DNA of 43,225 bases from JAWWBN01 sp033720955. GTDB lineage: Bacteria; Acidobacteriota; Thermoanaerobaculia; Multivoradales; JAHEKO01. The stretch's first letter is position 1; each line of letters begins with the position of its first letter. A program made the position numbers and the translations under genes. Under the pieces are notes generated by a model, which was given only the letters and a program-made list of their open reading frames with translations, did no database searches and was not told the DNA's origin. Location of the stretch: positions 1 to 43,225 of the forward strand of contig JAWWBN010000004.1 in assembly GCA_033720955.1 (NCBI GenBank), written 5' to 3'. Shown in pieces: positions 26,591 to 35,345 of the stretch.

Positions 26591-27010
26591 CTACTCTTTG
26601 TAGACCGCCCCGCCGGCGATCGCGGCCACCACGACCTCCACCAGACCCACGACGGCCCACGTGACGAGCAGGCTGGTCCGGAACATCTCCAGCATGTGGT
26701 AGCCGATGATCTGGGTGAGGTAGGCGCCCAGCCAGACGACCACGGCGATCAGGGCCGCGGTCTTCGGCCCGGGGCCGAAGCGCGGGCGGGCGGCGGCGTA
26801 GAGGAAGACCAGCGTCAGACCGATCAGCAGGCTGACCAAGACGGTCAGGATCCAGGTCGAGGCGCTCATGTCCATGGAGAGGCCGAGCGCGGCCAGGTCG
26901 GCCTGCAGGTCGTCCATGTAGAGGACGCTGGCGAAGCCCTCCATCAGCCAGATCACCGCTCCGGCGACCAGGCCTCCCAGGAGCACCCGCGAGGTGTTGA
27001 TTCCGCTCAT
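26591..27010 (-). CDS. Four-helix membrane protein of unknown function
   Basis: A 139-residue protein with a near-perfect AAGGAGGT ahead of ATG 27010. Transmembrane segments lie near 8-26 (VLLGGLVAGAVIWLMEG), 50-72, 83-104 and 113-134. The loop YAAARPRFGPGPKTA after helix 2 is conserved in acidobacterial hypothetical membrane proteins that I recognise without a name. A promoter-like TGCTACGCT (minus strand, 27080-27072) lies about 60 bp upstream. Confidence 0.75.
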   Translation of the reverse strand: MSGINTSRVLLGGLVAGAVIWLMEGFASVLYMDDLQADLAALGLSMDMSASTWILTVLVSLLIGLTLVFLYAAARPRFGPGPKTAALIAVVVWLGAYLTQIIGYHMLEMFRTSLLVTWAVVGLVEVVVAAIAGGAVYKE

Positions 27011-27332
27011 GGCGGTACCTCCTTCACTGGGCGGCCCGGCGGCGGGCCGCGGGTTTCGGATGTTGGGCGCCAGCGTAGCAGAGCCGGGGAGAGATGGTGA
27101 CGCGATTCTCGTGTCGGCCAGCCGGCCGGGCGTCGTGACGCCGGACCACGGAGCCACGGGAACGCGTCGCCAGGCCGCGGTAACGCCCGCTCCGCCCCGT
27201 CGCCCATTCCCTCCGAGACATGCGGCGGCCGTGCTAAGCTGCCGCTGGTTCCCCACTGACTGCTGGCTCGGCGGAGGGCAATCCGGGGCGTCCCGCCGAC
27301 GGTTCGATGCCGGGCTCGCGAGGAGGCTGGTG
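27011..27332. promoter_or_regulatory. Divergent intergenic region, candidate promoters
   Basis: Two extended -10-like elements of the shape TG-C-TA(A/C)GCT face opposite ways: TGCTAAGCT at 27232-27240 (plus, toward the cytochrome gene) and TGCTACGCT at 27080-27072 (minus, toward the membrane-protein gene). No good -35 boxes were found. No gene is evident; a plus-strand open frame extending up to the cytochrome start lacks coding character. Confidence 0.3.
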
Positions 27333-29183
27333 ATGGCGCGTCCGCTCGACAAGCTCATCCGCTGGGGTCAGATCGTCGTGGTCGGCCTCGGAGCGATCGG
27401 CATCCTGCTCGCCCTGCTCTGGCTGAACGGCGAGCGACGCTGGGGGCGGTGGGAGCCGCTCTCCGACCGCGACGCCTTCGTCCACGGGGCGCTGGGGCTC
27501 GAGATCGTGCCGCTCAAGTACGTCATCGTCATGGGCGAAGACGACGTCTCCGGCAGCTTCTTCCGCCGCGGCGAGGGCTACCGGAGCTGGATCGACGACT
27601 ACGGCTTCCTGCCCAACCCGGACTCCACCGGGGCGACGCTCTGTCTCGAGACGGCGGCCACCGAGGCGCCGGTCGGGGTGGCCGTCAGCCACCACCTGCC
27701 GGCCTCGGCCTCGCCCTCCCCCATCCCCTTCGTGGGCTTCTCCTGCGCCGCCTGCCACTCCGTGAAGCTCGACACCACCGACGGACCCGGCCCGGTGCTC
27801 TACGGGCCGGGGAGCATCTCGCTCGACCTGATCGCCTGGGGCGACGCCCTCAAGAACGCCGTCTCCGACCCCAACCTGACGGTCAAGAAGATCCAGGACG
27901 CCTACGACGAGCTGGGCTGCGAGGAGCAGGGCTTCGTCGAGAAGATGCTCGAGACGGCGGTCCTCAACCTCTGGCTCACCGGGCTGCGCGGGGTCTTCCT
28001 CGACGGCACCAAGCGGTTCGGGCTGCCCTACGCCGGCGACGAGCTGCTGGACCCCCACCTGGTGCCGCCGGGGCCCAGCCGGACCCGGCCCTTCCGCAGC
28101 ATCGTCCGCGTGGCCATGGAGATGCCCGGCGCCACCAACCGGGCGCTCTCCAAGGTGCCGGCGGCCTTCGAGCAGAACCACCTCATGCGCGACCGCTCGC
28201 AGTACGACGGCTCGATCGGCGACTACGTGGTGCGCAGCCTGATCGCCGCCTACACCTCCGGCGCCCAGGTGCCGGCGCTGGCCAACCCCGCCATCGAGCA
28301 CAACGTGCGGGCATCGGCGCGGCACACCCTCTACCTGGGGTCGGTGTCGGAGCCGGCCGACCCGCAGGACGGCGCCACCCGCACCCCCGTCCCGACCTTC
28401 GCCGAGTCGTTCCCCGGGGTGCCCATCGACCCGGCCCTGGCGGCCGCGGGGCTCGAGGTCTACATGCTCTACTGCAACGACTGTCACGGCTACCGGCCGC
28501 TCGACGGCGGCGAGTGGCGGTGGGACGGCGCGCGCTGGTTCCACCAGGTCTCCTGGCTGGACCCGGCCGACGGCACCCCCACCATCGACACGGACGGCGA
28601 GCGGATCCACTTCCGCTACAACGACGTCCTGACCCTGGCCATGCAGACCGCCTTCCCCGGCGACGTCGAGCAGCGCAAGGCCCAGCTCGACGCCCTGAAG
28701 GCGGCGCAGGAGCGGGCCGTCGCCGACGGGAAGGGGATGGAGGCGGCGCTCTGGAAGAGCTTCGAGAAGAGGCTCGACACCCGGCGGCGGATGTTCCCGC
28801 TGGGGCACCCCTTCTACTTCGGCCCCGAGGTGCTGCGCGACGACAAGGGCTACTACAACAACCCGATCCCGCGGGCCTACCTGCGCTCGCCCTACCTGCA
28901 CCACGGCGCCGTGCCCAACATGCGCCAGCTCATCAACCTGGACCCGCGGCCGGAGCGCTTCTGCCGCGGCAGGAACCTCTACGACCCCGGGTCGATGGGG
29001 ATCGTCGCGCCGGCGCCCGACCCCGCGGGGCGCTGCCCGGACGAGACGCCCTTCCTGTACGACGGATCCCTGCCCGGCAACTCGGTCCGCGGTCACGACT
29101 TCCCCTGGCCCTACGAGGAGGGCCGCTCGCCGGAGCGGACACGGCAGCTCGAGGCGCTCCTCGAGTACCTGAGGACGGTGTGA
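27333..29183 (+). CDS. RoxA-like dihaem c-type cytochrome (peroxidase/oxygenase family)
   Basis: A 616-residue protein with AGGAGG 6 nt before ATG 27333. A single N-terminal transmembrane helix (about 12-31) acts as export anchor. Two haem-binding CxxCH motifs are present: CAACH (138-142) and CNDCH (381-385), about 240 residues apart. The late block YLHHGAVPNMRQLINLDPRP then YDPGSMGI matches the 'LHNGSVPTL..LL' and 'YDP..G' blocks of the cytochrome c peroxidase/MauG/RoxA family. The length (about 600-680 residues) fits RoxA-type rubber oxygenases and their many uncharacterised relatives better than short CcpA peroxidases. The substrate is not known. The protein-membrane partner is encoded 13 bp downstream, probably co-transcribed. 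Confidence 0.82.
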   Translation: MARPLDKLIRWGQIVVVGLGAIGILLALLWLNGERRWGRWEPLSDRDAFVHGALGLEIVPLKYVIVMGEDDVSGSFFRRGEGYRSWIDDYGFLPNPDSTGATLCLETAATEAPVGVAVSHHLPASASPSPIPFVGFSCAACHSVKLDTTDGPGPVLYGPGSISLDLIAWGDALKNAVSDPNLTVKKIQDAYDELGCEEQGFVEKMLETAVLNLWLTGLRGVFLDGTKRFGLPYAGDELLDPHLVPPGPSRTRPFRSIVRVAMEMPGATNRALSKVPAAFEQNHLMRDRSQYDGSIGDYVVRSLIAAYTSGAQVPALANPAIEHNVRASARHTLYLGSVSEPADPQDGATRTPVPTFAESFPGVPIDPALAAAGLEVYMLYCNDCHGYRPLDGGEWRWDGARWFHQVSWLDPADGTPTIDTDGERIHFRYNDVLTLAMQTAFPGDVEQRKAQLDALKAAQERAVADGKGMEAALWKSFEKRLDTRRRMFPLGHPFYFGPEVLRDDKGYYNNPIPRAYLRSPYLHHGAVPNMRQLINLDPRPERFCRGRNLYDPGSMGIVAPAPDPAGRCPDETPFLYDGSLPGNSVRGHDFPWPYEEGRSPERTRQLEALLEYLRTV

Positions 29184-29196
29184 GGAGGTGCCCGCC

Positions 29197-29793
29197 ATGA
29201 CGCCGCTCGACGAATCCCGCTCTCCGACTCTCGCTCAGCTCGCCTGGACCTTCGGGCCGTTCGGCATCCTCACCCTGGCGGTGGTGCTGGGGGCGATCGC
29301 GCTGCCCAACGCCAACGTGACCTACAACCGCGCCGTCGGCTGGATCTGGGTGTCCATCGTCTTCGCCGCGCCGGCCCTGGTGATCTGGACCGTGGGCGCC
29401 TACCGGCGGCCGCTCTCCAACCTGTGGCGGCTCTCCTGGACCTTCTCGGCGGTGGCCTATCTCCTCCACTTCTGGATCACCCAGTTCCGCATCTACCAGG
29501 GCGACGTGGGCGCCGTCTTCGCCAACCAGGGGACGGTCGTGGCGCTGTCCAACTACCTGGTGACGGTGGTCTGGACGCTCGACGTGGTCCTGGCCTGGGC
29601 CACCCGGCGCCCGGACGGGTGGATCGGCTGGGTGCGCACGGCGAGCCACCTGCTGGTGTTCGTCTCCATCGTGACCAGCTCGGTGGCCTTCCGCCCCGTC
29701 TTCTCGCCGGTGTGGCTCCTGGGACTCGCGACCGCAATCGCGGTGGTCGGGGCGGCGCTGGTGCGCTGGCTGGGCCGGCCGGCCCCGGCGTAG
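29197..29793 (+). CDS. Polytopic membrane protein partner of the dihaem cytochrome
   Basis: A 198-residue protein. ATG 29197 is chosen over GTG 29188 because GGAGG lies 8 nt upstream. About five transmembrane helices follow, for example FGPFGILTLAVVLGAIALP, WIWVSIVFAAPALVIWTV, WTFSAVAYLLHFWI, VVWTLDVVLAWA and LLVFVSIVTSSVAF. Conserved His in HFW and SHLLVF could ligate haem or quinone-linked electron carriers (speculative). The 13-bp gap to the cytochrome gene suggests a membrane electron-transfer partner; the family was not recognised. Confidence 0.7.
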   Translation: MTPLDESRSPTLAQLAWTFGPFGILTLAVVLGAIALPNANVTYNRAVGWIWVSIVFAAPALVIWTVGAYRRPLSNLWRLSWTFSAVAYLLHFWITQFRIYQGDVGAVFANQGTVVALSNYLVTVVWTLDVVLAWATRRPDGWIGWVRTASHLLVFVSIVTSSVAFRPVFSPVWLLGLATAIAVVGAALVRWLGRPAPA

Positions 29794-29929
29794 GGCGCCG
29801 CCGGCTCGGCCCGTCCTCCTCCGGCTCGTCTCGATGGAACCCGGAGGGCCCCGCTACGTACCTCTGTCCGTGCGCCCTCGCTCCCCCGGCGACCGCTCCC
29901 CGGCGCCGGCTCGCAGTCTGGAGGTCCCG

Positions 29930-32092
29930 ATGACCGCCCGCCCCTCTTCCCCCCGTCTCCCCTCCACCCCCCTCCTGCCGTGGGGCTCTCTGCCGGCTCG
30001 CACGGCCTTCCGCTGCCCGCCCGCCCTTCTCCTGCCCGCCCTGCTCCTCGGCGTCCTCCTCTGCGCGCCCCCGGCGGCCGCCTCGGACGCTGCCCTCGCC
30101 ATCACCGGCGTCACCGTCCTGCCGATGGACGCCGAGCGGATGCTCCCCGACCAGACCGTCCTGGTCGAGGACGGCCGGATCGCCGCGCTGGGCGCCACCG
30201 GCGCGGTCGCCCTGCCGCCCGGCGCCGAGGTCGTGGACGGCGTCGGTCTCTTCCTGCTGCCCGGTCTCTTCGACACCCACGTCCACTTCGACCGCACCGA
30301 GGGGGAGGCGCTCCTGGAGCTCCACCTGGCGCACGGGGTGACTACCGTCCAGAGCATGCACGGCTCGCCCTGGCATCTCGAGCTGCGCGAGCGCGTCCGC
30401 CGCGGCGAGCTGACCGGGCCGCGCATCGTGACCACCGGCCCCACCACCGCCACCGAGCGGGTGGACAGCCCCGAGAAGGCGGCGGAGGTGGTGCGGGCGC
30501 AGCACGGGGCCGGATACGACGCCGTCAAGATGTACGGCGACGGCTCGGGCGGCATGACCGAGGAGACCTACCGCCGGGTGATCGACGAGGCCCACCGGCT
30601 GGGGATGCGGGTCACCGGGCACGCGCCGCGCAACCATCCGTTCTCGCTGGTGCTGGGCCACGGCCAGGACTCGATCGACCACCTGGAGGAGGTGATCTAC
30701 ACCTACCAGCCCATCCTCGACGTCATCGCGCCGCTGATCGACGTCCAGTTCGGGCGCGCCGAACCGGAGACGGTCGAGGCGGCGCTGGCCGACCCCGACG
30801 ACCTGCATCGCAGGCTTCGCCCCGCCTACGAGCGGCTCGCCCGCGACGCCCGTGCGGCCGGGCTGGCGATCACACCCACCCTGGTGGCCTTTCGCACTAT
30901 CTGGCAGCAGACCACCCCGGCCTATCCGACCCTGCTCGAGCTGCCGCAGATGCAGTGGATGCACCCGCTGACCCGCGCCGAGTGGGGGCCGGGGCTGAAC
31001 CGCTACCGCTCGGGCGGCTGGGCCGACCGGCTGGAGCTGATGGACAAGATCCTGGGCACCGGCTTCGCCGTCCAGATGGAGATGGTGCCCCACCTGGCGG
31101 CGGCGGGGGTGCCGATCCTCGCCGGGACCGACGCGCCGCTGACCTTCGTCTTCCCCGGCTGGGCGCTGCACCGCGAGCTGGAGCTGCTGGTGGAGGCGGG
31201 TCTCACCCCCTACCAGGCGCTCGCCGCCGCCACCTCGACCGCGGCCGCCGAGCTGGGTCTGGCGGCCGACAGCGGCACCGTGGCGCCGGGCAAGCGGGCC
31301 GATCTCCTGCTGGTCGAGGCCAACCCGCTCGAGGCGATCGCCAACACGCGACGGATCGCCGGGGTGGTGGCCGCCGGGCGCTGGCTGCCCCGCGCCGAGC
31401 TCGACCGGCGGCTCGAAGCCGTCGTCGCGTCGAACGAGCGGAAGGCGGCCCAGGTCGAGCCCCTGCTGGCGGCCTTTCGCAGCGACGACGCCGGAGCCAT
31501 CGCGGAAGCCTTCCGCGGCATCGAGGCGCCCGACGAAGAGGTGAGGCGCTTCGCCGAGCGGATGATCAACTCCGCCGGCTACGGTCTGCTGGGCGACGGC
31601 GAGGTGGAGCCCGCGCTGGCGGCCTTCCGCACCAACACCGAGCTCTTCGCCGACTCGGCCAACGTCTGGGACAGCCTGGGCGAGGGGCTCCTGACGGCGG
31701 GGCGGCTCGAGGAGGCGCTGGCCAGCTACCGCAAGGCGCTGGAGGTGGATCCCGCGTTCGACAACCCGAAGAGCTACGTCGCGTTCCTGGAGGAGCTGGC
31801 GCCGGCTCTCGCGGCCGCGCCGGAGCTCTCCGCCGAGGAGCTGGCCCGCTACGCCGGCGACTACGGCGAGCGTCACGTGCGGCTGCGCGAGGACGGGCGG
31901 CTGGTCTACCACCGCGGCGAGGGCGAGCCCCGTCCGCTGGTGCCGCTGGCCGGCCACCGGTTCCGCATCGAGGGCGTCTGGGACTTCCTGATGCGCTTCG
32001 ACGTCGAGGGCGACGGGCCGGCGGCGCGGATCGTGGGCGTGTACGCCCAGGGCCACACGGACGAGTCGGTCCGCGGCGCGCCGGCCGACTGA
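29930..32092 (+). CDS. Secreted amidohydrolase with TPR and DUF3471-like tail
   Basis: A 720-residue protein with GGAGGT ahead of ATG 29930 and a signal peptide ending near APPAAA. The amidohydrolase-1 barrel (about 50-480) has its metal ligands: HxH in DTHVHF (H117, H119), a likely carboxylated Lys200 in VKMYGDG, His231 in TGHAPR, His251 in SIDHLE and Asp401 in GTDAP. The tail (about 490-640) has a TPR-like segment with SANVWDSLGEGLL. It ends with a ~75-residue beta domain YAGDYGERHVRLREDGRLVY that repeats the tail of the S41 peptidase. It is exported and probably hydrolyses a cyclic amide or peptide bond; the substrate is unknown. Confidence 0.85.
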   Translation: MTARPSSPRLPSTPLLPWGSLPARTAFRCPPALLLPALLLGVLLCAPPAAASDAALAITGVTVLPMDAERMLPDQTVLVEDGRIAALGATGAVALPPGAEVVDGVGLFLLPGLFDTHVHFDRTEGEALLELHLAHGVTTVQSMHGSPWHLELRERVRRGELTGPRIVTTGPTTATERVDSPEKAAEVVRAQHGAGYDAVKMYGDGSGGMTEETYRRVIDEAHRLGMRVTGHAPRNHPFSLVLGHGQDSIDHLEEVIYTYQPILDVIAPLIDVQFGRAEPETVEAALADPDDLHRRLRPAYERLARDARAAGLAITPTLVAFRTIWQQTTPAYPTLLELPQMQWMHPLTRAEWGPGLNRYRSGGWADRLELMDKILGTGFAVQMEMVPHLAAAGVPILAGTDAPLTFVFPGWALHRELELLVEAGLTPYQALAAATSTAAAELGLAADSGTVAPGKRADLLLVEANPLEAIANTRRIAGVVAAGRWLPRAELDRRLEAVVASNERKAAQVEPLLAAFRSDDAGAIAEAFRGIEAPDEEVRRFAERMINSAGYGLLGDGEVEPALAAFRTNTELFADSANVWDSLGEGLLTAGRLEEALASYRKALEVDPAFDNPKSYVAFLEELAPALAAAPELSAEELARYAGDYGERHVRLREDGRLVYHRGEGEPRPLVPLAGHRFRIEGVWDFLMRFDVEGDGPAARIVGVYAQGHTDESVRGAPAD

Positions 32093-32331
32093 CGTCGCGA
32101 TCCCGGGCCGAGCCCTCCGGCGGATCGCGGATCGGCGGCGACCGGCTGCCCGGTGGGCGACCGGCGGACGGCACCGCCTCCGGAAGCCCTTCTCTCTGGG
32201 CACGCAGATGAGGGAGAACGGCGTCGCCGAGCGTTGAGGGATCGAGAACCGGATTCGACCCCCACGACGGGAAGCACGCTCCGGCGAGGCGGTCTCGACG
32301 GCGCGATCCGCCCCATGGGAAGGAGTGGACT

Positions 32332-33645
32332 ATGAAGAGCCGACGACTCCCTCGACAGTTGTTGCCGGCGGTGGTCATGGGCATCGCGCTCGCCGCCGCG
32401 GGCGGTCTCCGGCCGGTGGAAGCCGAAGGGCCTCGACCGGTCTCTCCGGGCCGCCTCGACTCGTTCACCCTGGCGAGCGGCCGCTGCCCCACCTTCAGTT
32501 GGACGGCGACGGAGGGCGCTCGTGGGTACGAGATCGTGGTCCAGGCGCTCGCCGAGGCCGGGTGGAGCGAGACCACCCCGCCGGCGCCCGTCGTGCGGAC
32601 AGTCGTGCCCGGCGGCGCCTCCTCCTGGACCCCCGCCCGCTCCGACTGTCTGGAGCCGGGCGGGCACTACGCCTGGCTGGTGCGCGCCCTCGGCGCCGAG
32701 GCCGGCGATCCCTGGTCGGAGCCGAGCTTCTTCTCCGTGGTCCGCGCTCCGAGCGCCGATGAGCTGGCCGACGCGCTGGCGGTCGTGCGGCGTCACGAGG
32801 CCACACGAGAGCTGGATGAGGAGCCTGCGGCCGCTTCCTCCGTGCCGGACGCGACGCCGGCGTGGCAGTCCGCCGGGGGCCGGCGCTCCGCTCCACGCCT
32901 CGGCGCCCGCGCCGTCGGCGGCGGCCCGACCGCCCCGGGTCGGCCGGCTTCCGGCACGCAGGGGAGCATCCCCATCCCGGCTCCCTCCTTCCACATCGAC
33001 ACCAGCTCCGGCGTCGCGCTCCACGGCTCGGCGGCCGGCGGCTCCTATTCGCTCGTCGGGGCCGCGGCGCCAGCGGGAACCGATGCCGCGGGCACGACGG
33101 TGCGGATCGTGGCGGGTGGGGGCGACGGCACCGGCTCGGGAGGCGAGGTCGAGATCTCGGCCGGGGTCGGCGGCGCGAAGCCCGCGGGCGGAGGCGGCAT
33201 CGGGATCTCGGCCGGCGACGCCGGCGCCGGCAGCGATGGCGACGGCGGGAGCGTCACGATGAGCCCCGGTGCGGGGGACGGAACGGGGATGGACGGAGTG
33301 ATCAGCCTCGGCGGCCGGTCGGTTCTCGTCCCCGGCTTCTTCTCGGTGACCGAGTGCTGTGACGGCAACCCCACGCAGGCGACCATCACTCCGGACGCGA
33401 CCTACATGGAGGTGAGCTGCAACGACCCGGACTCGTGCGGGTTCGACATCGACGAAGCGGGAGCGCTTCCCGGTCAACTGCTGGTGCTGGTCAACGCCGG
33501 GTCGTTCCACTTCGTCGTCCACCACCCGGCCGGCGCAACGCATCTGCCGGGTGCCACCGATGCCACCCTGGATCCCAACGACTCCCTGACCCTCATCTAT
33601 GCGACGGACCGCTGGGTGGGTACGGCCCTCAGCGACAACAGCTGA
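32332..33645 (+). CDS. Secreted CPTFSW-domain protein with Gly-rich and Cys-rich C-terminus
   Basis: A 437-residue protein with AAGGAG before ATG 32332 and a signal peptide (VVMGIALAAAGGL). The first domain (about 33-145) mirrors the protein at 10306: PVSPGRLDSF, RCPTFSW, RGYEIVVQAL, SWTPARSDCLEPGGHYAWL. Then comes a Gly/Ser-rich linker with ISAG repeats (about 255-325), similar to phage tail-fibre sequences. The C-terminal ~110 residues hold Cys pairs (TECCDGNP, SCNDPDSCGFDI) and a closing beta region (SFHFVVHH). This half differs completely from the tail of its paralogue, so the CPTFSW domain appears as a portable N-terminal module. Function unknown. Confidence 0.78.
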   Translation: MKSRRLPRQLLPAVVMGIALAAAGGLRPVEAEGPRPVSPGRLDSFTLASGRCPTFSWTATEGARGYEIVVQALAEAGWSETTPPAPVVRTVVPGGASSWTPARSDCLEPGGHYAWLVRALGAEAGDPWSEPSFFSVVRAPSADELADALAVVRRHEATRELDEEPAAASSVPDATPAWQSAGGRRSAPRLGARAVGGGPTAPGRPASGTQGSIPIPAPSFHIDTSSGVALHGSAAGGSYSLVGAAAPAGTDAAGTTVRIVAGGGDGTGSGGEVEISAGVGGAKPAGGGGIGISAGDAGAGSDGDGGSVTMSPGAGDGTGMDGVISLGGRSVLVPGFFSVTECCDGNPTQATITPDATYMEVSCNDPDSCGFDIDEAGALPGQLLVLVNAGSFHFVVHHPAGATHLPGATDATLDPNDSLTLIYATDRWVGTALSDNS

Positions 33646-33812
33646 CCCATCGGGGGAGGGGCTGGTCGGGGGCACGGGCAAGCTCGACGAGCACACCGGC
33701 GGCCGCCCCGCCGAGCTCTTCCGCTTCCGGCGCGAAGTGCTGCGCGAGCGCCGGGCGCCGGAGGTGGGGCGGGCGGGCGTCAGAATCGGCTAGCCGCGGC
33801 CGGCCGCGGGTC

Positions 33813-34514
33813 TCATCCTCCGCGCTCGGCCGTGGTCCGCCACAGCCCGGGCAGACGGCCCCACTCCTCGTCGATGAAGTAGCGGTCCAGCACCTTGGCG
33901 CCGTCGCACAGGAACCGGAAGCGGTCGTCCGGATTGCCGGGCTCGTACTCCGCGAGCCGGACGCCGGTGCGGACCGTGTTGGGATCGCCGCACGCCGTGG
34001 CCAACTCGGGCTCGAGGTCGGCCACGGTGCGGCCGTCGGGCAGGCGGGCGTAGAGCTCGACGGAGTAGCCCTCGCCCAGATCGGGGAAGGTCTCGCGCAC
34101 CCTTGCGACGACCTGGTCTCCCCGGCTCCGCAGAGCGGCGAGGTCGGCGTCCGGCTGGAGGGTGTAGACGAAGAGGGTCTCCCCTTTCAGCACCGTCTCT
34201 CCGGTGTCCGCGTCTCTGCCCAGGTAGGGAATCACCCGAAGCTGGACCCGGTCCCCGGTGAGCTCGGTCAACACCGCGTGGAGGCCCCCGAGCCTCTCCG
34301 GGCCGAAGCCCGTGTAGACGACGTCGGCGTCGGAGTAGAGGATCGGCTCGGCGGCCAGACCGGTCGGCGGGGCGGGCGCAGCGTCGGGCGCCGCGCTCCC
34401 CTCGCTGTCGCCGACCTCGCTCCCCGCGCTCGTCTCGGCGCTGCCGCAGGCGAACCCCGCCCCGCCCACGGCCATCCAGAGGGTGATCGTTGCCATCGAC
34501 TTCCAGCGGCGCAT
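33813..34514 (-). CDS. Putative envelope lipoprotein of unknown function
   Basis: A 233-residue protein with AAGGAGG 6 nt before ATG 34514. The N-terminus MRRWKSMATITLWMAVGGAG runs into FACGSAE; Cys after GFA may be a lipobox, though weak. An acidic Ser/Gly linker (about 28-50) precedes a folded part (about 55-230) including ADVVYTGFGPERLG, KGETLFVYTLQPDADL and FRFLCDGAKVLDRYFIDEEW. No family was recognised. It faces away from the next plus-strand gene across 166 bp. Confidence 0.6.
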   Translation of the reverse strand: MRRWKSMATITLWMAVGGAGFACGSAETSAGSEVGDSEGSAAPDAAPAPPTGLAAEPILYSDADVVYTGFGPERLGGLHAVLTELTGDRVQLRVIPYLGRDADTGETVLKGETLFVYTLQPDADLAALRSRGDQVVARVRETFPDLGEGYSVELYARLPDGRTVADLEPELATACGDPNTVRTGVRLAEYEPGNPDDRFRFLCDGAKVLDRYFIDEEWGRLPGLWRTTAERGG

Positions 34515-34680
34515 CAGGTCCTCCTTGGCCGCGCTCCGCTCCACGGCTCGCAGAAGGAACGAGCGAGAGGCACCACCTCCCTCACCCCCCGGCTTCCGCA
34601 CCGCGGGTGAGAGATTCGCCGCATCCCGAGCGTTGATAGACGGCAAGCCGATCCGACACTTCAGGACAGGAGGAAGCGGC

Positions 34681-35127
34681 ATGACGACTCCGACCCACCG
34701 CTCGAAGCAGATTCCCGCGATCTTCGTCTGCCTGGTCGCACTCGCCGCGGGCGCCGCGACCGCCGACAAGGTCGAGGAGGGAAAGGCGCTGGCCCAGGAG
34801 CTCGGGGCGCAGCTCGATCAGCTCGCCAAGATCCCCGGCCGGCTCGACGGCTTCAAGGGTACCGACGAGGAGCTGGCCGCGATCGTGGCGGAGGCCAGGG
34901 AGATCCTCGCCCGGGTGGATCGCCAGGCCGAGAAGATCGGGCGTTGGCTCGACGAAGGCGACGACGCGAAGGCGAAGGAGGCGAGCGAACGCCTCGGGGA
35001 CGCCATCGACGACGCCGACGGCGAGCTGGCCGTGGAGAAGGCGACTCCCTACCGCATCGTGTCCGCCCTGGGGGAGGTCGACGACGCCGGCCGCAAAGTC
35101 GCCTCGATCCTGGGCACGACCTACTGA
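34681..35127 (+). CDS. Small secreted helical protein of unknown function
   Basis: A 148-residue protein with AGGAGG 8 nt before ATG 34681 and a signal peptide ending near AAGAATA. The mature part is mostly charged helix: EEGKALAQELGAQLDQL, EELAAIVAEAREILARVD, RQAEKIGRWLDEGD. A coiled-coil character is likely. No family recognised; it lies alone. Confidence 0.65.
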   Translation: MTTPTHRSKQIPAIFVCLVALAAGAATADKVEEGKALAQELGAQLDQLAKIPGRLDGFKGTDEELAAIVAEAREILARVDRQAEKIGRWLDEGDDAKAKEASERLGDAIDDADGELAVEKATPYRIVSALGEVDDAGRKVASILGTTY

Positions 35128-35256
35128 CCGGCGCCGACGTCCGAGATCCTCCGTAGCCTCGAGCGACTCGAGCACCCGATCGCGATCCCCGAGGAGACGG
35201 CGAGCCGCGCCCGGGGGCGGTCGTCGCCGCCCTTGCCGGCGGTTCCGAGGCCGGCC

Positions 35257-35287
35257 CCGACATGGGGCGTGGCCGGGCTGCTAAACT
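35257..35287 (+). promoter_or_regulatory. Candidate promoter for the phosphodiesterase gene
   Basis: CCGACA (35257-35262) and TGCTAAACT (extended -10, TAAACT at 35282-35287) are separated by 19 bp, longer than ideal. The spot is a rare A/T-rich break in G+C-rich sequence, and the same TGCTA shape recurs before two other genes. Weak evidence overall. Confidence 0.25.
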
Positions 35288-35345
35288 AGCATGAGCATTC
35301 AATATTTCGCTCTGTCCCGGTCCTTCCGTGTCGACGGAGAACGCC

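Noticed and set aside
33095..33300. Gly-rich repeats as a collagen-like or transposon sequence
   Set aside because: No Gly-X-Y periodicity; it is the Gly/Ser linker of the secreted CPTFSW protein.
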